Below are positions 7,450 through 16,208 of a stretch of DNA of 64,000 nt, one piece after another. The DNA is taken from positions 62,001 through 126,000 of the IMG/VR virus record IMGVR_UViG_3300042453_005121; one strand, given 5' to 3'. The notes beneath the pieces were generated by a model. The model was not told the origin of the DNA. It ran no database searches and saw only the letters and a program-made list of their open reading frames with translations. Within the stretch, counting starts at the first letter, position 1; the number at the start of each line of letters is the position of its first letter. Source of the DNA: a virus. The translations under genes were made by a program, and so were the position numbers.

Positions 7450-10260
7450 ATGGCAATCCTAAAGGGCTTTCCGCCCTCCAACTTGATTTCACCGTCGGTC
7501 CGCATCACGGAGAAGGACCTGAGCTTCATCGCTCCAGATCAGTCCTTCCATAGGGCGGGACTAGTGGGCTTCGCAAGCAAGGGCCCGATCAACATCCCGA
7601 CCGTGGTTTCTTCAAGAAGGCAGCTCAATACAATATTCGGATATCCGCATCCTGAGCAGGGCGATCCTTACCTCGTTTACGCAGCAGAGCAGTATCTGCT
7701 TGTGGCGAGTGAACTATACGTGGTTCGCGTTGCAGACACCGACGCTGTGAGCTGGGAGCGTGCCAAGACCGCTCAGGTTGAGGTTCCTTCGGCTGGCGGC
7801 GAGGTTTCAATTCTTTCAAGCGTCGCTGGCCCCTATAATCTGGGAAGCGATATGTATTTCCGTTGGAAACTCAACGGAATTCTTGCTTCTAAGACGCTGG
7901 TTGCCTTGTCTGATGCGAATCATCCAGATCCGGTCGTCCAAAGTTCGGGGTACAGTGCTCCGCAACTCGCCGAAGACCTCAATCTCCAACTTGATCCCTC
8001 AATCGACGGAATTGAGTTCTTTGCGACAGATGAGCAAATCACGCTGGTAGAGGACGAGATACAATCAACGAGCCAGACCGATACGGACGCAAATTTCATA
8101 TTGAACAAGGGTTCCGTAACCGTTGTGGTTAGTTCTTCTTCGTCCACATCATCCAACGGCAATACGATTGTTGCGGGATCAGTTGGAGGAACTGTTGTGA
8201 TCGGGGGAGTCGTTGTACAGAGATTCACAGTTTCTGAAGACGGCGAGTTCAAATTTACTTCACTTGTAAACAATCCTTCCGTCAAGGCCGTGTCCGGAGT
8301 GATAAACAACTCGACGGGCGTTATAACCCTAACTTACAACACGAACCTTTCAGCCGCTCCGGTTGGAGCCAGTGTTCCTTATAACGGCATAAGCGTTAGT
8401 TACGAGTACCTGACTAGCCACACGAACAATAGGCTGGGCGTGAGGACTACATTCTCTTTCGGTCCAAGAGCCAGCCTAGAGTTGGTTTCGGTTGCCGATT
8501 CGTTGTATGGACCCACCTCTGTTGATCCGGGCAGCGAGGTTCACGTAGGTCCGACCGGGCTTGGTTCCGGAATGACCGTGGCTCAAATGACGGGCAGTGC
8601 AGAAGACACATTTGACTTCACGACTCTGACTAATCACGACCTTCAGGTGGTTGTGGACGGAACCGACAACGTTCTGATTGACAATGTCGTTCAGGTCGTA
8701 AGTCTTTACGACTTGGCCGCAGATACTTCAGCTTCGGCATCTGACGTCGTGGACGCGATCAACGCAGAAATAAACGCCGGAAATGTTCCCGGAGGATTTG
8801 AGGCGGTTGCTGTTGGTGATTTTGTGTCTCTCCGCACGCTTCACGCAGGAGCAGACGCCAGACTTCTCGTCAAGGACGAGAGTGCGGCTTTTGAACTCCT
8901 TGGATTTGACGCTCCGCTGGTGGACCCGACTGATGCCGGTTCCGATGCGGGCGACTACGTTACCGCCGAGGGTTCTTCTCCGGACGGCATAAGCAGCGAT
9001 TCGGCCGTTTCAACGTACGGCCTCGTGAGGGGCGACACCAACAGGTTCGGGGACGTGTCAGTCACAGTGACCGCCGACTCGCCGGGCATAGATGGAAACG
9101 GAACGCAAGTTGTGATCAAGAACAACATCCGAGAGGGCAATTTTTCCCTCGAGGTGTTCAGCAATGGTGTGCAGGTTGAGGCTTGGGGAAACCTGAGCAA
9201 GGACGAGACCAGCAGATTCTACGTGGAAACCTTCCTGAGCCTCGTTTCGGATTACGTCAAGGCCTTGGACAACACCTCTAATCCATCACCTCCGCTTGAC
9301 GGAGTGTACAGCCTCGTTGGCGGCAATGACGGCATACCCGCCGATCCGGACGATCAGGACCTTCTGCTCATCGGAAGCAATGTCGGATACACCGGCATGT
9401 ACGCTCTGAGCGAGCCGGAACAAATTGACATTGACCTGATAGCCGTTCCGGGCCACAGCAGCACCGGTGTGGTGATGGCTTTGATTGATCTTTGTCAGAA
9501 TTACAGAATGGACTGCATGGCGATTGTGGATGCTCCGTTCGGACTCACGGTCAAGGAGATCGTGCAGTGGCAGAACGGTGCTCATCCGCTCAACAACACG
9601 CGGTTTGATTCCGACTTCGCTGCCCTTTACTGGCCGTGGGTCAAGATTCGCGACACGTTCAACAACGTTGACGTTTGGGTTCCGCCGTCTGGCTCGATCA
9701 TGGCCGTGTACGCGAGAAACGACTCGCTGGCGGCTCCGTGGTTCGCTCCGGCCGGCGTGAATCGTGGCGTGGTGCCGGGCATAACCGACGTGTTCAGTCG
9801 TCCGACCCTGGAAGAGAGGGACTACATGTATGGCAACAGGAACGCGGTCAATCCGATCGTTCAATACGCCGACTTCCAGGACTTCGTTGTCTGGGGTCAA
9901 AAGACGCTGCAGCGCAAGCCGACGGCTCTGGATCGCGTGAACGTGAGGCGACTGATGTTCGTCATAGAGAAAAGAATCAGGCGTGCCTCTAGGGAACTCC
10001 TGTTCGAGCCGCACGACGATATATTCCGCGACAAGTTCGTGGATATAGCGACGAGAATATTGCGAGAGGTTCAGGTTGGTAGAGGACTCACGGCCTTCAT
10101 TATCAAGGCCGACGAAGAGTTGAACACGCCTGACGTGATTGACAGGAATGAGTTCAGGGCCAGAATCGGCGTTCAGCCGACAAGGGCGGTTGAATTCATG
10201 TTCATCGAGTTCAGCATCCACAGGACTGGAAGCTTCGAGGCTGGTTCAGACACCTTCTGA
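7450..10260 (+). CDS. Tail sheath protein, T4 gp18-like (936 aa)
   Basis: The N-terminal block (PSNLISPSVRITEKDLSF, HRAGLVGFASKGP) and the C-terminal block (WPWVKIRD, VPPSGSIMAVYAR, APAGVNRG, TLQRKPTALDRVNVRRL, about residues 720-930) are classic contractile-sheath signatures. The sheath surrounds the tube and contracts to drive it through the host envelope. At 936 residues it is much longer than T4 gp18 (659); the extra length lies in a Thr/Ser/Val/Gly-rich middle region (about 200-600) that probably forms surface domains. It sits between the gp15-like and tube genes. Confidence 0.95.
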   Translation: MAILKGFPPSNLISPSVRITEKDLSFIAPDQSFHRAGLVGFASKGPINIPTVVSSRRQLNTIFGYPHPEQGDPYLVYAAEQYLLVASELYVVRVADTDAVSWERAKTAQVEVPSAGGEVSILSSVAGPYNLGSDMYFRWKLNGILASKTLVALSDANHPDPVVQSSGYSAPQLAEDLNLQLDPSIDGIEFFATDEQITLVEDEIQSTSQTDTDANFILNKGSVTVVVSSSSSTSSNGNTIVAGSVGGTVVIGGVVVQRFTVSEDGEFKFTSLVNNPSVKAVSGVINNSTGVITLTYNTNLSAAPVGASVPYNGISVSYEYLTSHTNNRLGVRTTFSFGPRASLELVSVADSLYGPTSVDPGSEVHVGPTGLGSGMTVAQMTGSAEDTFDFTTLTNHDLQVVVDGTDNVLIDNVVQVVSLYDLAADTSASASDVVDAINAEINAGNVPGGFEAVAVGDFVSLRTLHAGADARLLVKDESAAFELLGFDAPLVDPTDAGSDAGDYVTAEGSSPDGISSDSAVSTYGLVRGDTNRFGDVSVTVTADSPGIDGNGTQVVIKNNIREGNFSLEVFSNGVQVEAWGNLSKDETSRFYVETFLSLVSDYVKALDNTSNPSPPLDGVYSLVGGNDGIPADPDDQDLLLIGSNVGYTGMYALSEPEQIDIDLIAVPGHSSTGVVMALIDLCQNYRMDCMAIVDAPFGLTVKEIVQWQNGAHPLNNTRFDSDFAALYWPWVKIRDTFNNVDVWVPPSGSIMAVYARNDSLAAPWFAPAGVNRGVVPGITDVFSRPTLEERDYMYGNRNAVNPIVQYADFQDFVVWGQKTLQRKPTALDRVNVRRLMFVIEKRIRRASRELLFEPHDDIFRDKFVDIATRILREVQVGRGLTAFIIKADEELNTPDVIDRNEFRARIGVQPTRAVEFMFIEFSIHRTGSFEAGSDTF

Positions 10261-10274
10261 TAAACAAGAGAAAC

Positions 10275-10282
10275 AATAAATA
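10275..10282 (+). promoter_or_regulatory. AATAAATA, candidate late promoter before tail tube
   Basis: AATAAATA differs by one base from the T4 late promoter TATAAATA and lies 13 bases before the tail tube ATG. The overlapping AGGAG (10283-10287 region) is also the ribosome binding site of that gene, so the element may be only an A-rich leader. The same AATAAATA sequence occurs before the gene at 30392. Confidence 0.3.
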
Positions 10283-10295
10283 GGAGAACAAGAAA

Positions 10296-10850
10296 ATGCC
10301 GATTAACATGGGTTTGGGTAGGATAGGTCAGCCGGACATCATCCATAAGAGGAAGTTTCGGTGGACCTTCGAAGTGACCAGAAGTGGTCGTGGTGGCGTG
10401 CCGACAAGTTTCGTCAAAATGGCGGCCAGGCCAAATCTCAGCATAGAAGAAACCGAAATCAATTTCCTCAACGGTAAGACCTATATTCCCGGTAAGGGCA
10501 CATGGGAGACCATCACGGTCACTTATTACGACGTGACAGGAAATGACAACGTTCCTCTTTGGAGCTGGATCGCCGACGTTTATGACTACACCAATCCGGT
10601 TACGCTGACGCAGAGTTCAAAGAGAGAGTGCTATACCGGAAGCGGCATATGCACCCTGTATGATGGTTGCGGCAATCCCCTTGAAAAATGGGAGTTGCAG
10701 GACTGCTGGCCCCAGGCGGTCAACTTCGGAGAACTGGATTACGCTTCGTCCGAGGAAGTGACCATAGAGGTCACGATACGCTACTCGGGCGTCAGGTACC
10801 AGAACCTTTGCGGCAACAATCCTGATTCGCAGTGCTGCGGTTGCAGTTGA
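10296..10850 (+). CDS. Tail tube protein, T4 gp19-like (184 aa)
   Basis: The order sheath then tube is the T4 order. The protein begins MPINMGLGRIG, followed by KRKFRWTFEV, typical of the tube's first strands, and has the tube core pattern of alternating strands with PNLSIEETEINFLNGKTYIPGKGTW in the middle and a C-terminal strand (VTIEVTIRYSGV). It forms hexameric rings of the inner tail tube. The C-terminus adds a Cys-rich tail (CGNNPDSQCCGCS) not found in T4. A strong terminator follows. Confidence 0.9.
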   Translation: MPINMGLGRIGQPDIIHKRKFRWTFEVTRSGRGGVPTSFVKMAARPNLSIEETEINFLNGKTYIPGKGTWETITVTYYDVTGNDNVPLWSWIADVYDYTNPVTLTQSSKRECYTGSGICTLYDGCGNPLEKWELQDCWPQAVNFGELDYASSEEVTIEVTIRYSGVRYQNLCGNNPDSQCCGCS

Positions 10851-10875
10851 GTTGTTTTTGATCACATATCACACG

Positions 10876-10907
10876 ATGGGGCCGGGCAAACCGGCCCCAT
10901 TTTTTTT
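10876..10907 (+). terminator. Rho-independent terminator after tail tube
   Basis: A perfect ten-base stem (ATGGGGCCGG paired with CCGGCCCCAT) with a five-base loop GCAAA is followed by seven T residues. It should stop transcription from the sheath-tube operon and lower expression of the second tube gene. Confidence 0.9.
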
Positions 10908-10939
10908 GCATCGGACTCAATTATGGCGGAGGAATGATA

Positions 10940-11458
10940 ATGGGAAGAAACATGGGTCTCGGCAAGATAGGATCAGACAGCATTTGTATGATGCGCAAGT
11001 TCCGTTGGCTATTCAAGATAGACGGAGTGTGCGATGACGGGACCAGTGCTCTACCTCCAGACAAGGGGGCCAGACCCAGCCTTAATTTCAAAGAGATAGA
11101 GGCACAACACCTCAATGAGACGATTTATTTCGCTGGAAAACCCGACTGGAAACCGGTGACATTGACGTTGTTTGACCTTAAGGGAAACGGCAACCCAATA
11201 TTCAAATGGCTCAAGGAGCAGTACGAGCCTTGCCAAGACAAAGGCACTTGGAAACGCCCGGCTGGAACTGCTTGGAAAAAGAAAGCAAGACTTGAGATGT
11301 ACGACGGATGCGGAAACGTTATGGAACGATGGATATTTATGAACGTGTGGCCCAATAACATAGAATGGGGCGATCTGGACATGAGCAACAACGATTACGT
11401 GACCGTGGAACTGACGCTCCGGTACGACCGGGCTTGGACCGAGGATTGCTCCGGTTGA
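10940..11458 (+). CDS. Second tail tube-like protein (172 aa), paralogue of the upstream gene
   Basis: It repeats the start of the first tube protein (MGRNMGLGKIGSDS against MPINMGLGRIGQPD), the basic FRWLFKI strand, the LTLFDLKGNGNPIFKWL core and a closing VTVELTLRYDR strand, so it is a paralogue. The ATG at 10940 is chosen because GCGGAGGA ends about six bases before it; an ATG at 10934 would directly touch that site. It lies behind a strong terminator, so it is likely made at a different level. It could be a tube-initiator or terminator ring, a role played in T4 by gp54 or gp3; this is inference. Confidence 0.85.
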   Translation: MGRNMGLGKIGSDSICMMRKFRWLFKIDGVCDDGTSALPPDKGARPSLNFKEIEAQHLNETIYFAGKPDWKPVTLTLFDLKGNGNPIFKWLKEQYEPCQDKGTWKRPAGTAWKKKARLEMYDGCGNVMERWIFMNVWPNNIEWGDLDMSNNDYVTVELTLRYDRAWTEDCSG

Positions 11459-11686
11459 TCACTCCATATCCTTCTTCAACAACTCTCTCATCTCCGCGAG
11501 TTTGTCTTCCAACTGCTTTGCTTTCAGCTTGAGTCTTCTGCATGCTCCGCTTTTGTTGAGCCTGCCTTTTTTTGTATAGACCTTCTTTTCGTCGTCCAGA
11601 AGGGCCTGTACTATGTCTCCATATCCATTTTCTATAAGTTTCTTTATTAGTTCTTGTCTTTCAAGATATTCTATTCCGCTGCTCAT
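11459..11686 (-). CDS. Small helical protein (75 aa)
   Basis: The 75-residue product (MSSGIEYLERQELIKKL) is almost entirely Lys/Glu/Leu-rich helix, with a coiled coil likely in the last 30 residues. AAAGGAC lies upstream of the ATG. Its stop directly abuts the end of the second tube gene on the other strand. No family was recognised. Confidence 0.65.
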   Translation of the reverse strand: MSSGIEYLERQELIKKLIENGYGDIVQALLDDEKKVYTKKGRLNKSGACRRLKLKAKQLEDKLAEMRELLKKDME

Positions 11687-11753
11687 TAAAAGTTGTCCTT
11701 TTTCTATCGCTTGCTTGCATTGTAAATGAATTTATTAATATTATCAACATCAA

Positions 11754-12284
11754 TTAATTTTGATTGTCAAACATGGGCTTTCCATTCTTGAATGAAGAAT
11801 TACCCTCAAGCATTTGTATATGGTTTAGGTACTTCTTTTTTAGTTCATTGTAATTCCTTGCAGTCCTATAGAGTTGCCTGAAATGATTCAATATACACGT
11901 GGTCATGTAGTTGAATGCCTTGCCCTTTCGGGAATCAAATCGGTCTATTTTGTCAAAGCATATCATCACACCTTCCTGAACGGCGTCATCCGTGTCTATG
12001 AGTTGAAATTTGGCATACCTGACTATGTTCTCCGAAAGGGTGAAGAAGGCCACCGCCAGCTTGCTTTTTGATTCGTCGTGGTCTTGGGACGCAAGGGCGA
12101 GGAGAGACTCTTTTTCTTTCAATCTTGATTTGTCATTGGACGCGGGCACTTTTCTTATTTTCTTGCGAGATATGGTTTCGGATATCTCGCTCATCAAAAT
12201 ATCAAGCCTCACCTTGCTTTTCTTTGAATCTTGGAACTGATTTATTATTTTCTCAAAAACCTTGTTGTTCAGATACTCGTTCAC
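11754..12284 (-). CDS. Late transcription sigma factor, T4 gp55-like (176 aa)
   Basis: The core (about residues 90-150) has the sigma region 2 pattern: LSENIVRYAKFQLIDTDDAVQEGVMICFDKI, then FDSRKGKAFNYMTTCILNHF and QLYRTAR. This matches the gp55 family of T4-like phages, which replace sigma70 on host RNA polymerase and recognise TATAAATA-type late promoters. The length fits (T4 gp55 is 185 residues). Its presence supports the late-promoter-like elements listed in this window. It is followed downstream by a hairpin-free 67-base gap. Confidence 0.8.
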   Translation of the reverse strand: MNEYLNNKVFEKIINQFQDSKKSKVRLDILMSEISETISRKKIRKVPASNDKSRLKEKESLLALASQDHDESKSKLAVAFFTLSENIVRYAKFQLIDTDDAVQEGVMICFDKIDRFDSRKGKAFNYMTTCILNHFRQLYRTARNYNELKKKYLNHIQMLEGNSSFKNGKPMFDNQN

Positions 12285-13151
12285 TTAAACCGCCTTTTTG
12301 TTTTCGTTCTTCCATGAACGTATTCTTTCCTCGGCTTCGGCCTTTGACTCGTCAAACCATTTCTTGGCGGTTTCGTAGTAGGCCGGAGCGTACAGCATTC
12401 CGAGGCTGATGCTTCTGGAATGGTCTATATTTTCATCTTTGTTTCTTTGGAAGTTTTTTTCTCTTCCTATTATTTTAGTTCTTATTTCGTTTTGTCTCAG
12501 TATCAAATTTCCCAATATTTCTGTGTCGGGCCAATTGGGTCTGTCGGGGTGGGGCTCCTGATTTTCCAATCCATATATAGCCGTGAGCCTCCTCATGCTC
12601 CATCCGAATCCGATTTGATCAAGAGTTCGCAGGTGATACATGGTGGCCGTATGGCTGATCATTCCTCTCCAATCGTCGTGCTGTCTGGGGCTCATCTCGT
12701 AGCCCACGACTGGGTATTTTTCGGGCTCATCGCCACAGATTGACAGTAGATTTTCCAAGAAGTTTCTGCGCATCAGAAAAACATCAGAATGGGTCGCGAA
12801 CATGTATTTGGTGCGACAAAGGCTCTGGGCTAGGTCCATGGCCATGCACACGGTATCGGAGGGATGGAGGGTTCCGTTTACCCTTATGGAATGGACCTCC
12901 AAATCTTCGTCGTGCATTGACATGATCTTTTTCAGATTTTCGGCACGACTTCCTGTGTCTACGACGATTATGTAGGGTCTTACCGTCTGGAGCCTTAATA
13001 TTTCCACGCACAACTTCAGCGAATCATGCGTGTCTATCACCGGTATGACCGCGGTTACGTCGTATTCCCACGGTTTTTTTCGGCATTCGCCCCGCCATGG
13101 CGCATCATTTACGTCCCTGTTCCTTAGTGGGGCCAATTTTTTGAAACTCAT
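12285..13151 (-). CDS. Glycosyltransferase family 2-like (288 aa)
   Basis: The GT-A fold start is clear (VTAVIPVIDTHDSLKLCVEIL, then IIVVDTGS at about residues 60-67). A central THSDVFLMRRNF (about 120-131) supplies an SDV acidic motif in the place of the metal-binding DXD. The C-terminus is a charged helix. GT2 enzymes transfer sugars from nucleotide-sugar donors. The gene lies directly upstream of gp55 on the same strand. Phage glycosyltransferases modify virion proteins, DNA or host surfaces; which applies here is unknown. Confidence 0.78.
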   Translation of the reverse strand: MSFKKLAPLRNRDVNDAPWRGECRKKPWEYDVTAVIPVIDTHDSLKLCVEILRLQTVRPYIIVVDTGSRAENLKKIMSMHDEDLEVHSIRVNGTLHPSDTVCMAMDLAQSLCRTKYMFATHSDVFLMRRNFLENLLSICGDEPEKYPVVGYEMSPRQHDDWRGMISHTATMYHLRTLDQIGFGWSMRRLTAIYGLENQEPHPDRPNWPDTEILGNLILRQNEIRTKIIGREKNFQRNKDENIDHSRSISLGMLYAPAYYETAKKWFDESKAEAEERIRSWKNENKKAV

Positions 13152-13196
13152 CGCTCATCTATACTAGCGTGGTTTTTAACTTTTGAAGGAGAAATC

Positions 13197-13415
13197 ATGG
13201 ATTTAAAGCACACTACGATAACGGTTGACGGAAGATGCCTAGACCTTTTGATGACAGATGATGAAATAGCGACATGCTTCGAGCGTTCGTTGGCTGAGCA
13301 CAATCAGAAATACATGGACCAGAACAAGTGTTGTGCTTGTTGGCCCGTGAACAAGCCGCCGGAATGTCCTTTCTGGAGAAGGATTCTCGGTATATGCCAG
13401 AATTGCGATCAATAG
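13197..13415 (+). CDS. Small Cys-rich protein (72 aa)
   Basis: The product starts MDLKHTTITVDGRCLDL after the good ribosome binding site GAAGGAGAA. Its C-terminus packs six Cys in about 28 residues (CCACW, CPFWRR, ICQNC), suggesting zinc binding. It overlaps the next small frame by 22 bases. No family was recognised. Confidence 0.7.
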   Translation: MDLKHTTITVDGRCLDLLMTDDEIATCFERSLAEHNQKYMDQNKCCACWPVNKPPECPFWRRILGICQNCDQ

Positions 13416-13594
13416 AATGGGATGATTGTCTGAGGGCTTTTTCTTTGATAATAGAGAATCCTATGGCGGAGAAGGGATACTCAGATTTGAAGAATTTCTA
13501 TTTGAAATTTGGAATGAATCAAAACGCCGAAACTATTGGGTTTTTGACAAAGAATAGATTCTATGATCACGATCCAGATTTTGGTTCGAAATGA
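13394..13594 (+). CDS. Small hypothetical protein (66 aa)
   Basis: The start chosen is the ATG at 13394 (MPELRSIEWDDCL), inside the end of the previous gene; a purine-rich AGAAGGA lies about ten bases upstream. The frame ends 32 bases inside the next gene. The sequence is mainly helical and acidic. It is accepted because it fills a gap in a run of co-oriented overlapping genes; a chance frame cannot be excluded. Confidence 0.5.
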   Translation: MPELRSIEWDDCLRAFSLIIENPMAEKGYSDLKNFYLKFGMNQNAETIGFLTKNRFYDHDPDFGSK

Positions 13595-14498
13595 CGAGAA
13601 TACGATACGGGCGGCACTTGAATCGCTTGGGTCCTTGGATGCCAGGATTGTGGTCGGAGATTTGGGCAGCAGAGACGGCACTTTGAGCATATGCAGGTCC
13701 TTCGGTGCAGATGTCGTAAAGCCCAGATGGGACAACGACTATTCAAAAATAAGAAATGAATTGGCTTCGGACGGACTCAACATGTACCTAGATCCTTGGG
13801 AGGTGCTCGCCAAGGGTCACGAACTCATCGCCGGCATAGAGGCCAATTCTGCCGTTTATGTGGTGAGAAATGGAATGGTTTCCAAGGAAATACGCCTGTG
13901 GGCGGGTTCGTCTTTTGTGAATCCCGTTTACGAAACGATAGTGGACAAGGACGCCCAATGCTTTCCGGGGATAGCGGTGATCGGAGGACCCGGACCAGAC
14001 TTGAGGGAGGAAAGATCGCGTATCGTCGCAGATTGGATGCAAAGAAATCCGACTTCTCCCGAGCCTTACTATTACACAGCGATTTCAAGGCTTGAGAACA
14101 GGAAGTACGAGGATTTCTGCGCTTTCGCGAGGCAGTATCTCGCCATGGAAAAAAACGCGGGCGCCACGGCGGTGATGCTTTATTACCACATCGCCCAGAT
14201 AGAACTTCACACCGGCGACTTGGGCTCCGCAGTGAATCAACTTCTTAGGTGCCTTTCTCTTCATCCGGACATGGCCGAGTTCTGGTGTTTGCTCGGGGAC
14301 ATGCTTTACAAGGTCCAGAAGTACGAGAATGCCGCCGCAATGTATGAAAACGCGATGATTTTGGGAAAAAGAAGGAGAGGAGACGATCCTTATCCGGTGG
14401 ATGTGGCCAAATACGGAGTGTATCCTTCCAAGATGATACAAAACATAAAAAATTTGCTTGATGACACGGGATTAATTATCTCAAAATCAGACGCCTAG
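13563..14498 (+). CDS. Glycosyltransferase family 2-like domain with C-terminal TPR repeats (311 aa)
   Basis: The first 100 residues have a GT2 start (MITIQILVRNDENTIRAALESL, VVGDLGSRDGT). The usual DXD position reads MYLDPWEVL, with a single Asp and a Glu, so catalysis may be altered. Residues about 155-285 are helical pairs with TPR spacing (YYYTAISRLENRKYEDF, MLYYHIAQIELHTGDLGSA, WCLLGDMLYKVQKYENAA). GT2-TPR fusions of this kind are known in bacteria and phages. The substrate is unknown; a virion or host glycan is likely. Confidence 0.75.
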   Translation: MITIQILVRNDENTIRAALESLGSLDARIVVGDLGSRDGTLSICRSFGADVVKPRWDNDYSKIRNELASDGLNMYLDPWEVLAKGHELIAGIEANSAVYVVRNGMVSKEIRLWAGSSFVNPVYETIVDKDAQCFPGIAVIGGPGPDLREERSRIVADWMQRNPTSPEPYYYTAISRLENRKYEDFCAFARQYLAMEKNAGATAVMLYYHIAQIELHTGDLGSAVNQLLRCLSLHPDMAEFWCLLGDMLYKVQKYENAAAMYENAMILGKRRRGDDPYPVDVAKYGVYPSKMIQNIKNLLDDTGLIISKSDA

Positions 14499-14536
14499 AT
14501 ACTTGTAGGGACTTTTGTTTCGACAAGGAGGGATCG

Positions 14537-14794
14537 TTGGCAAGATTCAAGGTTCTTGTTAAATACGGGCATTCGTCTGAGGAGATTTGGGAGATAGAAG
14601 CCGAGAACAGGTCTCTGGCGGGGTTGCGGTGCGAGGAAATCAAAGAGGAAAACCGCAAACTCGTGGAGAAGTGCGAGAAGAACGGAGTTTTCGTGGGAAA
14701 GAAAATAAAGGAATGCGTGCTGTGCAGAATGGAACTTAAGGACGACCTTCAGGTGTGTAACGGAATATTGAACGGACTAGAAAACTATGTCTAG
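14537..14794 (+). CDS. Small hypothetical protein with CxxC (85 aa)
   Basis: The gene starts with TTG at 14537, fixed by AAGGAGGG four bases upstream. The product is Glu/Lys-rich, with a predicted beta start (MARFKVLVKYG), a helix, and one CVLC pair. It ends in an 18-base overlap with the convergent minus-strand gene. Function unknown. Confidence 0.7.
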   Translation: MARFKVLVKYGHSSEEIWEIEAENRSLAGLRCEEIKEENRKLVEKCEKNGVFVGKKIKECVLCRMELKDDLQVCNGILNGLENYV

Positions 14795-15166
14795 ATCGTT
14801 GACTACCACGGTAACCTGATCCTCCCACCTGGCCACGTCCAATTGTTTTCGTCCGGGTCCGAGTTTACTTAATCTCTTTTCCAGTTCGTCCACATGACAA
14901 TTGATCACGGACCAATTGTTCTCGGCCAACTTCCTGAGTTCGTCGTCGTGATCGGGAACTTCCAATTCAGGATAGTACTTGCCGATTTGCTCCCTGCATT
15001 CCTTGACTATTTTCCTGTAGAGCGGGACGTGACACGCACATCCGGGATTGTTCAAGAATTCGTCTATTTCCTTGTCCATATCCTTTGGTAGGGTCATTCT
15101 GAACCTGGAGTCCTTGAGTGCCCTCTTCACGTCGTTAAGCGTTATCTTTTTTGATTCTTTGCTCAT
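14777..15166 (-). CDS. Conserved-type hypothetical phage protein (129 aa)
   Basis: The product contains LKDSRFRMTLP, a Cys pair in NNPGCACHVPLYRKI, and a basic-hydrophobic C-terminal block ending QVTVVVNDLD. I recall similar proteins in large marine phages, always without a function. It is the last of four overlapping minus-strand genes (16119 down to 14777), overlapping its upstream neighbour by four bases (ATGA). Confidence 0.7.
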   Translation of the reverse strand: MSKESKKITLNDVKRALKDSRFRMTLPKDMDKEIDEFLNNPGCACHVPLYRKIVKECREQIGKYYPELEVPDHDDELRKLAENNWSVINCHVDELEKRLSKLGPGRKQLDVARWEDQVTVVVNDLDIVF

Positions 15167-15438
15167 TGTTCTTCCCTCTTAAATTCCTTTTGAAATTTTA
15201 TGTTCTCTTCTATCCATTTTCTGCTCTCTTCCTTGAGTCTCTCCCCTTCTTTTTTCCTATTCTGTTCTTCCTGTGGGTCTGATGTCTTTCGAGGTACGAC
15301 TGCTCGGCCACATCTTGGACATCTGAACTTGCGGGGGCCCATGGAGTCGTTCTTCAATTCATGAAGAGCAACGTCAGAAAGGTCGGAAACAAGTTTCCAA
15401 CTGCAGGACTGGCACAAAAGTATGTGTTTGTCAGGCAT
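15163..15438 (-). CDS. Small zinc-ribbon-like protein (91 aa)
   Basis: Two CxxC knuckles (CQSCSW and CPRCGRAV) about 30 residues apart form a probable zinc ribbon in the first half. The second half is a long charged helix. The ATG at 15438 is chosen; an in-frame TTG nine bases upstream is possible. It belongs to the overlapping four-gene minus-strand unit. Role unknown. Confidence 0.7.
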   Translation of the reverse strand: MPDKHILLCQSCSWKLVSDLSDVALHELKNDSMGPRKFRCPRCGRAVVPRKTSDPQEEQNRKKEGERLKEESRKWIEENIKFQKEFKREEQ

Positions 15439-15757
15439 CTTCTTCAACGCTTATGATGCTCTTGGCCTCTAGATAGTTCATGTACGTAGCCGAGAAGGTG
15501 GCCAAGAAACTTCCCGCCATGCCGCACAGGAACACTACCTCTGGCTTGTGGCTGACAAGAATGTAGCCGCAGAGAAATCCGACCCACGTGCCCGAGCACT
15601 GATAGCATGACACGAGTTTGTCCAACCACTTGGGCATTCTTTTCTCTATGAAGTTCCTTACGGGCTGCATTATTGTGGCGGGGTCCACAATTATATTGGT
15701 GAGTCCTATCACCGAAATACAGAATAAAAGCAGGGAAAAGGGCGGTATGTCCGACAT
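15431..15757 (-). CDS. Small membrane protein (108 aa)
   Basis: The first 25 residues after MSDIPPF are a hydrophobic segment, and a second and third follow around CYQCSGTWVGFLCGYILV and VVFLCGMAGSFLATF, giving two to three membrane helices with a CxxC between them. The third in-frame ATG (15757) is chosen because GGAG lies six bases before it. The CYQCSGTW pattern recalls DUF1360-type phage and Bacillus proteins, from memory only. It may act in the host inner membrane. Confidence 0.65.
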   Translation of the reverse strand: MSDIPPFSLLLFCISVIGLTNIIVDPATIMQPVRNFIEKRMPKWLDKLVSCYQCSGTWVGFLCGYILVSHKPEVVFLCGMAGSFLATFSATYMNYLEAKSIISVEEDA

Positions 15758-15759
15758 CG

Positions 15760-16119
15760 TCATCTCCAAAATGTTATGTGTATGTCTTCCTTGGTGCGGT
15801 AACAGCTGAATCCCGTATAAATCTCAGCGTCTTCCAAGTCAGGTTCTTCGCTCACCTTGAAAGATTTGTTGGCGACAAGGTGTCTGTCTATCTTATCAAT
15901 AGTCACTTGAGTTCCGAAGTACTCGGAGAGTGAATCTTCGTGGGTTTCCTTGGCGTTTCTGAGGAAGTCCAGAACGGATTTCCTGCCCAGTGCTCTGAGC
16001 ATGGGCGTCATCATACTCATCCTCCACTGGTCGCGGAGGTGTATCAGTTCTGGCATTTTCTTCCATACTTCCTTGTTTTCAAATACCAGTTCTTCGACGT
16101 TTTGAATGTTTATTCTCAT
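15760..16119 (-). CDS. Hypothetical protein (119 aa)
   Basis: The product MRINIQNVEELVFENKEVW is helical in its middle and has a beta-rich C-terminal half (GTQVTIDKIDRHLV, FSCYRTKEDIHITF). No family was recognised. It is the first gene of the four-gene minus-strand unit, and no Shine-Dalgarno sequence is visible before it. It is divergent from the baseplate gene starting at 16209. Confidence 0.65.
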   Translation of the reverse strand: MRINIQNVEELVFENKEVWKKMPELIHLRDQWRMSMMTPMLRALGRKSVLDFLRNAKETHEDSLSEYFGTQVTIDKIDRHLVANKSFKVSEEPDLEDAEIYTGFSCYRTKEDIHITFWR

Positions 16120-16208
16120 GGGTTTTGAATTAGATTAGATCGCATCCAAGTTTTTTAAATGGAAATACTATTGTACTTGAGGCATCAAAAAATCCAAAAG
16201 GAGATCAA

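Noticed and set aside
9286-10221. A 311-residue minus-strand frame opposite the sheath gene.
   Set aside because: The sheath coding is certain; the antisense frame has a composition rich in Arg, His and Val without a domain.
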